NCBI GenBank assembly: GCA_965116625.1
Contig: OZ220717.1
Coordinates: 3,844,001-3,908,000 of the forward strand
Length of the DNA: 64,000 bases
Reading direction: 5' to 3'
Source: VXNE01 sp965116625
Lineage (GTDB): Bacteria > Pseudomonadota > Gammaproteobacteria > Pseudomonadales > Azotimanducaceae
Under the pieces are notes generated by a model, which was given only the letters and a program-made list of their open reading frames with translations, did no database searches and had not been told where the DNA came from. The translations under genes and the position numbers were made by a program. Each line of letters begins with the position of its first letter. Within the stretch, counting starts at the first letter, position 1. Of the stretch, positions 1 through 9,652 are shown in pieces.

Positions 1-531
<531 letters not shown>

Positions 532-539
<8 letters not shown>

Positions 540-1152
540 CGCGCCCGTCCCAGCGCACGAAGTTCTCGATCAGGCCCAAGCCCACGCGGCCGCTTTTCTC
601 CGGGTGGAACTGGGTCGCGAAATAGTTGCCGAACCCCAGCGCGCAGCAGAACTGCCCCTCGTAGTCCGCCACCGCGCGCACCGTGCGCTCGTCCTTCGGC
701 ACCGGGTAGTAGGCGTGCACGAAATAGAACTCGTCCCCGGGCTCGACGTGCGCGAGGAGCGGGTGTCCGCGCACGACGCGCACGGCGTTCCAGCCCATGT
801 GCGGCACCTTCAATGCCGGATCGGAGAGCGCGAACCGCCGCACCTGGCCCGCGACGAGGCCAAGTGTGTCCTGGTCGTTCTCCTCCGAGTGATCGAGCGA
901 GATCTGCAGACCCAGGCAGATGCCGAGCACCGGCGTGCCGCCGCGCATGACATCCAGGAGCGCGCGATCGAGACCGCCCGCCCTCAAGCTCCGCATGGCG
1001 CTGCCGGCGGCGCCCACGCCCGGGAAGATCACGCGGTCCGCCCGGCGCACCTCGGCCGGGTCGCTGGTGATGGCGGCGGAGGTACCCACTTCCGCGCAGG
1101 CGCGCTGCACGCTGCGCAGGTTGCCGGCGTCGTAGTCGACGATTACGGTCAT
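532..1152 (-). CDS. hisH: Imidazole glycerol phosphate synthase, glutamine amidotransferase subunit HisH
   Basis: Class I glutaminase (206 residues, normal length) that hydrolyses glutamine and channels ammonia to HisF. The nucleophile sits in GICLGLQ, the catalytic histidine and glutamate in FHPEKS near the C terminus, and the N terminus IVDYDAGNLRSV is typical of HisH. It precedes and overlaps hisF by 8 nt, so both are probably on one transcript. It is divergent from hemH with a 141-bp gap. No hisA or other his gene is visible, although more may lie beyond the left edge. Confidence 0.96.
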
Positions 1153-1293
1153 GTTCTCAACGCGTCAGGTCGCTTCCAGGCCAGAAACCGCGGCCGCCCC
1201 GGGGTAGGCGCGCGATGGTAGGCGGTGACCGAAAGGTTGTCCATCGGACGCGGCCTTGGAACAATGCGGCAACATCCAAGGATCTGGCATTCC

Positions 1294-2307
1294 ATGAGCG
1301 AGCGCGGCGTACTGATCGCCAATCTCGGATCGCCCGCTGGCTGCGACACGGCCTCCGTGCGGCGCTACCTGAACGAGTTCCTGATGGACCCCCACGTCAT
1401 GGACATACCCTGGCCGCTCAGGCGCCTGATCGTATCCGCCTTCATCCTTCCTCTGCGGCCGCGGCAGAGCGCCGAGGCGTACCGCGCGATCTGGCGCGAT
1501 GACGCACCCGGGTCGCCCCTCGTACACCATACGATGGCCCTGGCGAAGCGCCTGGGCAGCCTGACCGGCCTCAAGGTCGCTGCCGGCATGCGCTACGGCG
1601 CGCCGGGCCTGGCCCAAGGCATTGCATCCCTCGGGACGGTGGATGAAATCCTCCTCATCCCCATGTATCCGCAGCACGCGGCATCCACGCGCACCACCAC
1701 CATCGAGCGCGTGAAGGCGCTGGCCACGGTTCCGGTCCGGGTCATGCCGCCCTTCTACGCGCAGGCGCCGTTCCTCGATGCCGTCGCCCGGCTGGTGCGC
1801 GAGACCATGGCCCCGGACGACCACGTCGTCTTCAGCTACCACGGACTGCCCGAGCGGCACCTCAGGAAAGCCGACCCGACCGGGTCCCATTGCCTTGCGG
1901 GTGCCGACTGCTGCGAGACGCCCTCCCCCGCCCACGCCACCTGCTACCGCCACCAGTGCCTCGAAACCACGCGAGCGCTGGTGGAGCGGCTCGAGCTTCT
2001 TGACGCGACGGGTGGCCCCCCCAACTTTTCCACGAGTTTTCAGTCACGTCTCGGCCGGATGCCCTGGCTGCGGCCCTACACCGACGAACTGCTAGCGGAA
2101 CTGCCCCGGCAGGGCGTGCGATCCGTCACCGTCGCATGTCCCGCCTTCACGGCGGACAACCTCGAGACACTGGAGGAAATCGGCATCCGCGGCCGGGCGA
2201 CCTTCATGGAAGCCGGCGGCGATTCGTTCCGCCTCGCACCGTGCCTGAACGACGACGAGGAATGGGCGAAAGGCGTCGCCGAATGGTGCGCCGAGCCGCC
2301 TGCATAG
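1294..2307 (+). CDS. hemH: Ferrochelatase, probably [2Fe-2S] type
   Basis: Inserts Fe2+ into protoporphyrin IX, the last step of protoheme synthesis. The start is set at MSERGVLIANLGSP, matching the family N terminus, with an AAGGA 11 nt upstream; a longer in-frame start at 1225 adds an unrelated extension. The 337-residue protein has FSYHGLPERH with the metal-site histidine, and the later TLEEIG with the conserved acidic residues. Five cysteines, C200, C206, C207, C217 and C222, are packed between the active-site histidine and the C-terminal domain. An internal four-cysteine cluster of about 20 residues is known from a class of bacterial [2Fe-2S] ferrochelatases (Myxococcus type), so a cluster is inferred here. 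Confidence 0.95.
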   Translation: MSERGVLIANLGSPAGCDTASVRRYLNEFLMDPHVMDIPWPLRRLIVSAFILPLRPRQSAEAYRAIWRDDAPGSPLVHHTMALAKRLGSLTGLKVAAGMRYGAPGLAQGIASLGTVDEILLIPMYPQHAASTRTTTIERVKALATVPVRVMPPFYAQAPFLDAVARLVRETMAPDDHVVFSYHGLPERHLRKADPTGSHCLAGADCCETPSPAHATCYRHQCLETTRALVERLELLDATGGPPNFSTSFQSRLGRMPWLRPYTDELLAELPRQGVRSVTVACPAFTADNLETLEEIGIRGRATFMEAGGDSFRLAPCLNDDEEWAKGVAEWCAEPPA

Positions 2308-2354
2308 CTCCCGGGATTCGACCACTCCCGGCTGCGCCTGCTCCCCGCGCGGGG

Positions 2355-2783
2355 CTACCCCGCTTCCGCCTCCGTCAGCATGCACGATCCCATGGCGCCC
2401 ATGAGCAGCGGCAGCGCCGCGTCGATGAGTATCCAGACCAGCGAATTGGTATCGCTCCCCGCCGCGCTGTACCCGGGGCTCAGTAGGGTGAACCAGTTCC
2501 AGAGGAACATGATTCCCACGAACAGGAAGCCATAGAACAGCGTGTTCGATACGAGATACGCGCGAGTGACCGTGACGCCGTCGCCGGCCGCGGCTCTCTT
2601 GTGCATGTACGCGGTTCTGATGCCCAGCAGCAGTGCCAGCGCCATCAGCGGGTTCAGGACCTCCCAGACCTGGCTGTACGGCTGTCCCGTCTCGGACGTG
2701 TGATAGAGCGGCTCGATCACCGTGTGCACGGCGATCAGGACAGCCATCGCGATGAGAAATACTCCGCCGATTCGATTGAACAT
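2355..2783 (-). CDS. Small integral membrane protein of unknown function
   Basis: A 142-residue protein with about four hydrophobic segments: an N-terminal helix (FLIAMAVLIAVHTVI), one near residues 45-60 (LNPLMALALLLGI), one near 85-105 (LFYGFLFVGIMFLWNW) and one at the C terminus (LIDAALPLLMGAMGSCM). The start MFNRIGG is preceded by AGGAG 10 nt upstream; a longer in-frame start would add an arginine-rich stretch without support. I recognise no family. It is convergent with hemH (47-bp gap holding a CCCCGCGCGGGG palindrome) and lies downstream of the carboxylase fusion after about 108 bp. Confidence 0.75.
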   Translation of the reverse strand: MFNRIGGVFLIAMAVLIAVHTVIEPLYHTSETGQPYSQVWEVLNPLMALALLLGIRTAYMHKRAAAGDGVTVTRAYLVSNTLFYGFLFVGIMFLWNWFTLLSPGYSAAGSDTNSLVWILIDAALPLLMGAMGSCMLTEAEAG

Positions 2784-2891
2784 GGGCTTTCGTCTCCTGC
2801 GTCGATAGGTGCGACAGACAATACCATCCACCCATGAGCGGGTCTCGGTGCAAAACGATTGTCGGAAAGGCGCCGGGCGGGCGCGGGCGAC

Positions 2892-5800
2892 TCAGCCGGC
2901 TTCCGCCGCGTGCATCGGTTTCACCACGAACAGCAGGTCGCCGGCGTTGACCTGCTGGCCGCTGGTGACGTTGACGTGCGTCACTTCGTATTCGCTGTCA
3001 CGATAGAGGCCGTTGTCGCCGGAGTTGTAGTCCTCGAGCCGCAGCGGGGTGAATATCTTGAACGCCTCGAGCTGACACAGGATGTCGTTCAGTCCGATGC
3101 GCTGGCCGGGCTGGACGTACTCCGGCTCGGCGGGTGACGGAGTGGCGAAGAAAATGCCCGCCGAAGGCGAGAGCACGCGCAGTTCGACGCTGTTCTCTAT
3201 GCGGATGGCATCGCTGCCGATATCGCCGGCGCCGGATCCGGCGGCGCCCTCCATCTCCTCGATCAGCGTGTCGACATCCTCGTTTGCGAGGAACTTGGGC
3301 AGGTAGTTGGTGTCGTAGTCGCCCGCGAGGAACGTCCGGTCCCGCAATACCCGCTTGACCAGGGCGATGTTCGTCGCGATGCCTTCTATGCGCACGCGGT
3401 CGAGGTAGTCCGCGAGCCTGGCGGCGGTATCGGTCCGGTCCCTGCCGTGCGCGATCACCTGTCCGATCATGCTGTCGTAGTACGGCGAGATGAACTTGTC
3501 GGGTCCGGCGAGGCGGATGACGTCGATGCCCCGAGCCGCGGGGAACTCGCACGTGGTGATCGTTCCGGGGTTCGGCTGGAAGGAGCGGTCTCCGACCGCT
3601 ATGCGCTCGGCGTTTATACGGGCCTCGATGGCATAGCCGTTCTCGCGCAACTCGATCTCGGCGATGCTCTCTCCGGCGGCGATCCTGAACTGCTCGCCGA
3701 CAATATCGACGCCGGAGACCATTTCCGTCACCGGATGCTCCACCTGCAGCCGGGTGTTCATCTCCATGAAATAGACCTCTCCCGCGTTGAGGTCGTAGAT
3801 GAACTCGACCGTTCCGGCGCCGACGTAATCCACCTCGTCGGCCAGCGCCGCCGCGTGCTCGCGCACGGCGCTTTCGAGTTCGGCCGGCAGCAGGGTCGAT
3901 CCGGACTCTTCGATCACCTTCTGCTTGTCCCGCTGCACGCTGCAGTCGCGCAGGCCCAGCACCTTCGTGTTGCCATGGTAGTCACGCAGGATCTGCGCCT
4001 CGATGTGGCGCAGCGAAGTGACGTACTTCTCGAGATACACGTCGCCGTTCCCGAAGGCGGCACGGGCCTCTGCGGAAACACGCTGGAACAGTTCGTGGAA
4101 GCTCTCCCGCGACTCCACCACCTGGATCCCCTTGCCGCCGCCGCCATGCACCGCCTTGATCAGTATCGGGTAACCGATCCCGTCCGCCAGCTCGGCGGCG
4201 CGGTCCACCTCGGTGACGATGCCGTGGCTGCCGGGCACCACCGGTACGCCCAGGCGCATGGCGGTCGTGATGGCGTTCGACTTGTTCCCCATGATCTCCA
4301 TCGTGACCGTGGACGGGCCGATGAAGTTGATCCCGCGCGAGCGGACGAGTTCCGCGAACTGGCTGCTCTCGGAAAGGAAACCGATGCCGGGATGCAGGGC
4401 GTCCACGCCCTCGTGTTCGGCAACCGAAATGACGGACAGCGCGTTGAGATAGCTCTCGTCCGGCGTGGCGCCGCCGATGCACACCACCGAGTCGCGTTCG
4501 GTCAGCATGTCCACCGGCAGCGACTCCATGTCCGGGTCCGACTGCACCAGCACCACCTCTATGCCCCTGCGCTGGGCGATGCGGATCAGCTTGACCGCGG
4601 TGCAGCCGCGCGCGTGGATCAGAACTTTCGACACCGGCCGGATCAGGTCCGCCGGGGCGACGGCCGGCCGCGAAGGCGCGGCCACGGGCCGCTCCTGGCT
4701 GAGCACGCCCGCCATGACGCGATTCACGACATCGGTCACCGATTCCACCGGGACGGGAATGTCCGCGTCGATCTTCCGCAGTTCGTCGTCCAGGTCGGGG
4801 AGCAGCGGGTGCTTGACCAGGCCCTGCATCGATCCCGGCGTGTCGCAGAGGTAGTTGGAGAGGATCGCGTCCATGGGCAGGTTGGACGGCACGACGATCT
4901 GGCCCGCGAACGGCATGCTGGCGCCGGAGAAGTAGTAGGTCTGCGCCAGCGGATGCGTGACGAAACTCGCCTGCGCGCCGCCGGTGCAGTCACCGAAGCC
5001 GAACATGATCACGGGCAGGTCGTAGTCCCGCACGAAGCGCGTGACGCGGTCGTTGATGGCCGCCATGGAGAACAGCGCGCCGGCGCCCTCCTTGGTCTGC
5101 ATGCCCCCTGAAGAGATGAAGCAGATCACCGGGAGATTCTGCTCCGCGCACACCACCAGCAGCTTGCAGAACTTCTCGGCACTGGCCATATCGAAGGCCC
5201 CGGCCTGGAAGTCCGCATTGGAGATGACGGCGCCCGCCCGCAAGCCACCGTCGCCGTCCTTGAACCTGCCGATCCCGGTGATGACGCCGCACGGCGTGAC
5301 GCCGTTCGACAGCGCGGTCTCTATGGACTGGCGCAGGCCCGGAAACTCGCACGGGTCGGAACTCAGGAGGTCGGCGAAGAGTTCCTCGAAATCGGAGAAG
5401 AAAAGGTCGATGAATGCCTGCGGTGCCGTGGCGCGCCGGGACTTGAACTGTGTCAGGGTGTTCTGGATGCGCAGGTCTCGGTAGGCGATATGGAGCCGGT
5501 TCCAGAAGTCCTTGCGGCCGATCTTGCGCGGCGCGATGCGGCCGTCGTAGCGGCGGCCGTCCAGCTCCGAACGCAGGTAGGACAGGAGCAGCCTCTCGAA
5601 AAGAAAGGTGACGACCACGAACAGCGTGTCCGGCAGGTGTGCGAAAGCCCGCTTTTTCCACTCTTCCACCGCGCGGAAGAAGTCGCCGGACCGGGGATTG
5701 TCCGAGATGCGCCGATACCAGTCGAAGAACCGTTCCTTGAGACGCGCGACGACCTGTTCCGGGGTCTCGCTCGCCGGCGAGTCGTAGGTGCCTCCCTTGG

Positions 5801-7799
5801 CCGCCGCGGCGAACGCCAGGTCCATCAGTCCGGACAGGGATCCCTGCGACAGGCTCCGGGTGCGGCCGGCTTCTTCGGCGATGGAGTCGAGACTCGCGAT
5901 GGTGTGATCGTAGACCGCATCGAACAGCAAGAAGTTCTCGCATTCCGATGCAAAATCCTCGCGCAGGTCGTCTTCGAGCAGGATGTCGAGCACCGTGCGC
6001 TCCTTGTCCTCCTCCGCCCCCTCGGGCGCGCGGATGAACGCCGGGAACCGGTCCTCGAGGATCGACCGGTTGACGACCAGCGGCGAGGCGGACCCGCCAG
6101 CCCGCACCAGCGACTGGCGTGTACGCTCTGCCAGTTCGACGGTGCCGTCCATCGGACCCTCGGTCATCGCCAGGTTCAGCTCCGCCGTCAACTGCGAGCG
6201 CACGTACGAATCCGATTTGCCGTCGAGATGTTCCGGCGAGAGCAGCTTGCCGCCCTCGTGGGTAAAACGCTGCCGAAGCAGCGGTCCGAATGCGGGATCG
6301 GTCGCGATGGCGCGCAGGAAGGCGTACGGTTCGCGAATCGCGTCCACGCTGACCAGGGCGCCCACCTCCGCGTGGCTGGTCAGGTAGTGCTTCAAAGCCC
6401 CGAAGTTGCCAGTCGCATCGGACTTCCAGCGATTGAAGAGGTGCATGCCCACGTCGGAGATGAGCGTCGCTCGGGCTTCACGGTAGTTCTTTGCCGGCTC
6501 GCCCAGGAACAGCCGCGCGAAGCGGCCCCGCTCACCTCCGAGGGCCTCTTTCCTCGAGACGTAGTTCCTCCACGCGCGCGACAGCACATCTTCGTAGCGG
6601 ACCTGGTCGGGTTCCTGCATCCACTTCAGGAACACCCGGCGGCGCTCGCGCGCCGCGCGGGCCGCCAACTCTCCTTCCGGCAGGTCCTGTCGCGCCAGGC
6701 GCCCGTACTGGTGCCTGGAGGTGGCCTTTATGCGCCGGCGGCAGCCGAGGTACCGGAGATAGCGGTTGGCGACTCCGAACACGTTCGGATACTCGGTGGG
6801 GTTCCGCGATATCCTGAACGACCCGCTCTCCTGTATGCGCCGCAGGCGCTCGGATGGCGCCAGGAACCGCTCCAGGCTGCGCCGGTAGTGATCGAGGATG
6901 TAGGGATTGTCCGCGACGAACGACTGGGTCCGGGCTTCGATCGACTCGATGCCCGTGACGATGGCCTGGCGGAGGTTGTGCAGGGTGCTCTCCTCGCCGG
7001 GACTGTAGTCGATGATGCCGTCGATGTTGCCCTGGGCGTACAGTTCGAACGGCGACAGGCCCACCTGCTTGGCGCACTGTTGCCACGACAGGTCCAGCCT
7101 GCGCGCGATACTGGCAAGGCCCTGGGGCTGGATGGTGCTGAACACCCCGTCCCGCACCGACAGCAGCAGATTGCTCGCCGCCAGCGGAATGGCGCCGCCC
7201 GAGTAACCGAGCCCGAAGATGATGCCGAGGTTCGGCACGTTGACGCCGGACATCTGGGTGATCAGCCTGGAAATACTGTGCGCCTGGTTATTGCGATTGG
7301 CGTCCGCCTGGGCGTCGGCCCCGGGCGTGTCCATGAAAGTGACGATCGGCATTGCCCGGTTGGCGGACTCCCCGACCCAGTCGGCCGCGGCCAGGTGGTG
7401 TTCCGGCCCCCAGACGCCATTGTTGACCGAACGGTCCTGGGCGATGAACGCCACCGGGCGCGGCACGCCATCGAAATCCATGCGCAGCACACAGGCGTAG
7501 AACGGCCCCTCGCGCACCTCGTCGCCGACCCTTTCGCCGAGGCGCCGGATCACGTCCGGCGCTGGCGTGCGGCGCGTATCCTCCGCGTCCGCCACGACAG
7601 CCTCGATGTAGGAGTCGATGTCCATGTTCGCCAGCGTATCCCGCCGGCGCGCAATTTCCGCCTCCCGCAGCAGACCGCGCATGGACCGGTGCTGACCGGT
7701 CTCGGGACTGGGAAACAGCGAGAAGTCCTGTGCCAGACTCTCGGCAATAAAATAGAGCCGGTCGTTGACCGACACGTCTTTATTCAATCCCGAACCCAT
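2892..7799 (-). CDS. Single-chain biotin-dependent acyl-CoA carboxylase (alpha-CT, beta-CT, biotin carboxylase, biotinyl domain)
   Basis: A ~1635-residue fusion of all activities needed for ATP-dependent acyl-CoA carboxylation. In order: an AccA-like carboxyltransferase half (about 80-300, FMDTPGAD near 155, GLGYSGGA); about 450 residues of unknown function; an AccD-like half (about 830-1000, ISSGGMQTKEG near 896) without the zinc-finger CxxC of AccD; an ATP-grasp biotin carboxylase (about 1055-1500, GGGGKG, EMNTRLQVEHP near 1343); and a C-terminal biotinyl domain with K1581 in EAFKIF instead of EAMKM. Starts at 7799 and 7805 are both possible and neither has a clear Shine-Dalgarno. Substrate is unknown: acetyl-, propionyl- or a longer acyl-CoA. 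Thiolase and fabY genes nearby suggest lipid metabolism. Confidence 0.9.
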   Translation of the reverse strand: MGSGLNKDVSVNDRLYFIAESLAQDFSLFPSPETGQHRSMRGLLREAEIARRRDTLANMDIDSYIEAVVADAEDTRRTPAPDVIRRLGERVGDEVREGPFYACVLRMDFDGVPRPVAFIAQDRSVNNGVWGPEHHLAAADWVGESANRAMPIVTFMDTPGADAQADANRNNQAHSISRLITQMSGVNVPNLGIIFGLGYSGGAIPLAASNLLLSVRDGVFSTIQPQGLASIARRLDLSWQQCAKQVGLSPFELYAQGNIDGIIDYSPGEESTLHNLRQAIVTGIESIEARTQSFVADNPYILDHYRRSLERFLAPSERLRRIQESGSFRISRNPTEYPNVFGVANRYLRYLGCRRRIKATSRHQYGRLARQDLPEGELAARAARERRRVFLKWMQEPDQVRYEDVLSRAWRNYVSRKEALGGERGRFARLFLGEPAKNYREARATLISDVGMHLFNRWKSDATGNFGALKHYLTSHAEVGALVSVDAIREPYAFLRAIATDPAFGPLLRQRFTHEGGKLLSPEHLDGKSDSYVRSQLTAELNLAMTEGPMDGTVELAERTRQSLVRAGGSASPLVVNRSILEDRFPAFIRAPEGAEEDKERTVLDILLEDDLREDFASECENFLLFDAVYDHTIASLDSIAEEAGRTRSLSQGSLSGLMDLAFAAAAKGGTYDSPASETPEQVVARLKERFFDWYRRISDNPRSGDFFRAVEEWKKRAFAHLPDTLFVVVTFLFERLLLSYLRSELDGRRYDGRIAPRKIGRKDFWNRLHIAYRDLRIQNTLTQFKSRRATAPQAFIDLFFSDFEELFADLLSSDPCEFPGLRQSIETALSNGVTPCGVITGIGRFKDGDGGLRAGAVISNADFQAGAFDMASAEKFCKLLVVCAEQNLPVICFISSGGMQTKEGAGALFSMAAINDRVTRFVRDYDLPVIMFGFGDCTGGAQASFVTHPLAQTYYFSGASMPFAGQIVVPSNLPMDAILSNYLCDTPGSMQGLVKHPLLPDLDDELRKIDADIPVPVESVTDVVNRVMAGVLSQERPVAAPSRPAVAPADLIRPVSKVLIHARGCTAVKLIRIAQRRGIEVVLVQSDPDMESLPVDMLTERDSVVCIGGATPDESYLNALSVISVAEHEGVDALHPGIGFLSESSQFAELVRSRGINFIGPSTVTMEIMGNKSNAITTAMRLGVPVVPGSHGIVTEVDRAAELADGIGYPILIKAVHGGGGKGIQVVESRESFHELFQRVSAEARAAFGNGDVYLEKYVTSLRHIEAQILRDYHGNTKVLGLRDCSVQRDKQKVIEESGSTLLPAELESAVREHAAALADEVDYVGAGTVEFIYDLNAGEVYFMEMNTRLQVEHPVTEMVSGVDIVGEQFRIAAGESIAEIELRENGYAIEARINAERIAVGDRSFQPNPGTITTCEFPAARGIDVIRLAGPDKFISPYYDSMIGQVIAHGRDRTDTAARLADYLDRVRIEGIATNIALVKRVLRDRTFLAGDYDTNYLPKFLANEDVDTLIEEMEGAAGSGAGDIGSDAIRIENSVELRVLSPSAGIFFATPSPAEPEYVQPGQRIGLNDILCQLEAFKIFTPLRLEDYNSGDNGLYRDSEYEVTHVNVTSGQQVNAGDLLFVVKPMHAAEAG

Positions 7800-7866
7800 A
7801 TGCATCAGGGGGCGGCTACTGTAATGTAAACGCTCCCGAGTCCGCAAACTCTCGAATGGTTACCAA

Positions 7867-8397
7867 ATGGCTGGCCAATCGGCAAGTAAATCCTTGCAAA
7901 TCGCGGTGTTAACCGTTTCGGACACCCGCACCGAAGCGGACGACGCTTCCGGCGACCTGCTCTGCGGGCGCCTCGCGGACGCTGGACACACGCTGGTCGA
8001 GCGCGCGATAGAGATCGATGACGTGTACCGCATCCGGGCGCGGGTATCGGCCTGGATAGCGAACCCGGGAATCGACGCGATCCTCGCCACCGGCGGTACG
8101 GGATTCTCGGATCGCGACAGCACGCCGGAAGCCCTGCTGCCCCTGTTCGACAAGACCATCGATGGCTTCGGGGAGCTGTTTCGGCAGGTCTCACTGACCC
8201 AGATCGGCAGTTCCACCATCCAGTCCCGCGCGGTGGGGGGCCTGGCCAACGGTACCCTGATCTTCGCCCTGCCCGGCTCCACCAACGCCTGCCGCACCGG
8301 CTGGGACGAAATCCTGAAGTTTCAACTGGACGCCGACTTCAAGCCCTGCAACTTCGCGGAACTGATCCCGCGGTTCGGGCAGCGCCAGCCGGCATGA
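7867..8397 (+). CDS. moaB: Molybdopterin adenylyltransferase-type protein (MoaB/MogA family)
   Basis: A 176-residue MoCF-fold protein that adenylylates molybdopterin before molybdenum insertion. ATGGTGFSDRD carries the GGTG nucleotide-binding loop, and FALPGSTNACRTGWDEIL has the PGS loop and the C-terminal helix typical of MoaB. Length suits MoaB rather than MoeA. It is divergent from the carboxylase fusion (67-bp gap) and reads toward the thiolase gene. The periplasmic molybdenum enzyme MsrP encoded near 29.6 kb would be one user of the cofactor. Confidence 0.9.
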   Translation: MAGQSASKSLQIAVLTVSDTRTEADDASGDLLCGRLADAGHTLVERAIEIDDVYRIRARVSAWIANPGIDAILATGGTGFSDRDSTPEALLPLFDKTIDGFGELFRQVSLTQIGSSTIQSRAVGGLANGTLIFALPGSTNACRTGWDEILKFQLDADFKPCNFAELIPRFGQRQPA

Positions 8398-8460
8398 ATC
8401 GCACGCCGGAACAACAGCGCAATACCGCGCCCCGGCGCACATAGACAAAAGGAACCTTCC

Positions 8461-9600
8461 ATGAACGATGTCTTCATTCTCGGCGCGCAACGTACGCCCA
8501 TCGGCAGCTTTCTCGGCGCGCTCAGCGACAAGGCCGCGCCCGAACTCGGCGCGCGCGCCATCGAGGCCGCCACGGCGGATTCCGGCGTGGACGCCGCCGC
8601 CATCGACGAGGTGCTCATGGGCTGCGTCATCGGCGCGGGCGTGAAGCAGGCCCCCGCGCGCCAGGCGATGCGCCTCGCGGGCATACCCGACGCGGTGGGC
8701 GCGACCACCGTGAACAAGGTGTGCGCCTCCGGCATGAAGTGCGCCATGCTCGGCACCGACCTGATCCGGGCCGGCAGCGCCAGTTGCGTCGTCGCCGGCG
8801 GCATGGAGAGCATGTCCAACGCGCCCTACCTGCTGGCCAGCGCGCGCCGCGGACACCGCATGGGTCACCGCGAAGCCGCGGACGCCATGTTCGTCGATGG
8901 CCTGGAAGACGCCGAGACCGGCGCGTCCATGGGCAGCTTCGCCCAGACGACCGCGGACACGCACCAGATCACGCGGGAAGACATGGACGCGTTCGCCATC
9001 GGCTCCGTCACCAAGGCCCTGCGCGCGATGGAAGGCGGCGACCTCGATCGCGAGATCGCGCCGCTCGACGACGTGCGTGAAGACGAGCAGCCGCGACGCT
9101 CCAGGGTGGACCGGATTCCCACGCTGCGCCCGGCCTTCGCGAGGGACGGCACGATTACCGCGGCGAACGCGAGTTCCATCTCCGATGGCGCGTCGGCGCT
9201 GGTGCTCGGCGACGCATCCGCGGGAGGACAGGCGCTCGCACGCGTCGTCGGGCATGCCACCCACTCGATTCACCCGTCGGACTTCACCATCGCGCCGGTC
9301 GGCGCCATCGACAAACTGCTATCGGAAATCGGCTGGAGCAGGGATGAAGTGGACCTGTTCGAGATCAACGAGGCGTTCGCCATGGTGACCATGCTTGCCA
9401 TCTCCGAACTCGGGCTCGATCCGGACAAGGTGAACATCTACGGCGGTGCCTGCGCCCAGGGACACCCCATCGGATCCACCGGCAGCCGGCTGCTCGTCAC
9501 GCTGGCGCACGCCCTCGCGGCGACCGGCGGCAGCAGGGGCGTGGCGTCGCTCTGCATCGGCGGCGGCGAGGCGACCGCGATGGCGATAGAGCGGGTGTAA
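8461..9600 (+). CDS. Acetyl-CoA acetyltransferase (thiolase)
   Basis: A 379-residue thiolase with the acyl-enzyme cysteine in VNKVCASGMK, the GGMESMSN loop, NEAFA, and the C-terminal pair GHPIGSTGSR (histidine) and CIGGGEA (second cysteine). It condenses two acetyl-CoA or runs thiolysis of acetoacetyl-CoA; the sequence does not settle biosynthetic or degradative use. The start has a good AAAGGAA 7-8 nt upstream. It follows moaB by 63 bp and precedes fabY by 52 bp. No beta-oxidation partner genes are adjacent. Confidence 0.94.
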   Translation: MNDVFILGAQRTPIGSFLGALSDKAAPELGARAIEAATADSGVDAAAIDEVLMGCVIGAGVKQAPARQAMRLAGIPDAVGATTVNKVCASGMKCAMLGTDLIRAGSASCVVAGGMESMSNAPYLLASARRGHRMGHREAADAMFVDGLEDAETGASMGSFAQTTADTHQITREDMDAFAIGSVTKALRAMEGGDLDREIAPLDDVREDEQPRRSRVDRIPTLRPAFARDGTITAANASSISDGASALVLGDASAGGQALARVVGHATHSIHPSDFTIAPVGAIDKLLSEIGWSRDEVDLFEINEAFAMVTMLAISELGLDPDKVNIYGGACAQGHPIGSTGSRLLVTLAHALAATGGSRGVASLCIGGGEATAMAIERV

Positions 9601-9652
9601 CAGCTTCCCGATTGCCTCTACAATCGAGGGCATCCCCGAGCCGGGTACCGCG

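Noticed and set aside
5490..7829. 779-codon open frame on the plus strand opposite the carboxylase fusion
   Set aside because: It is a high-GC antisense shadow: very rich in Arg, Val and His with no recognisable domain, and it lies wholly opposite a gene with clear catalytic motifs. The 554-codon frame at 3447-5111 is the same kind of artefact.
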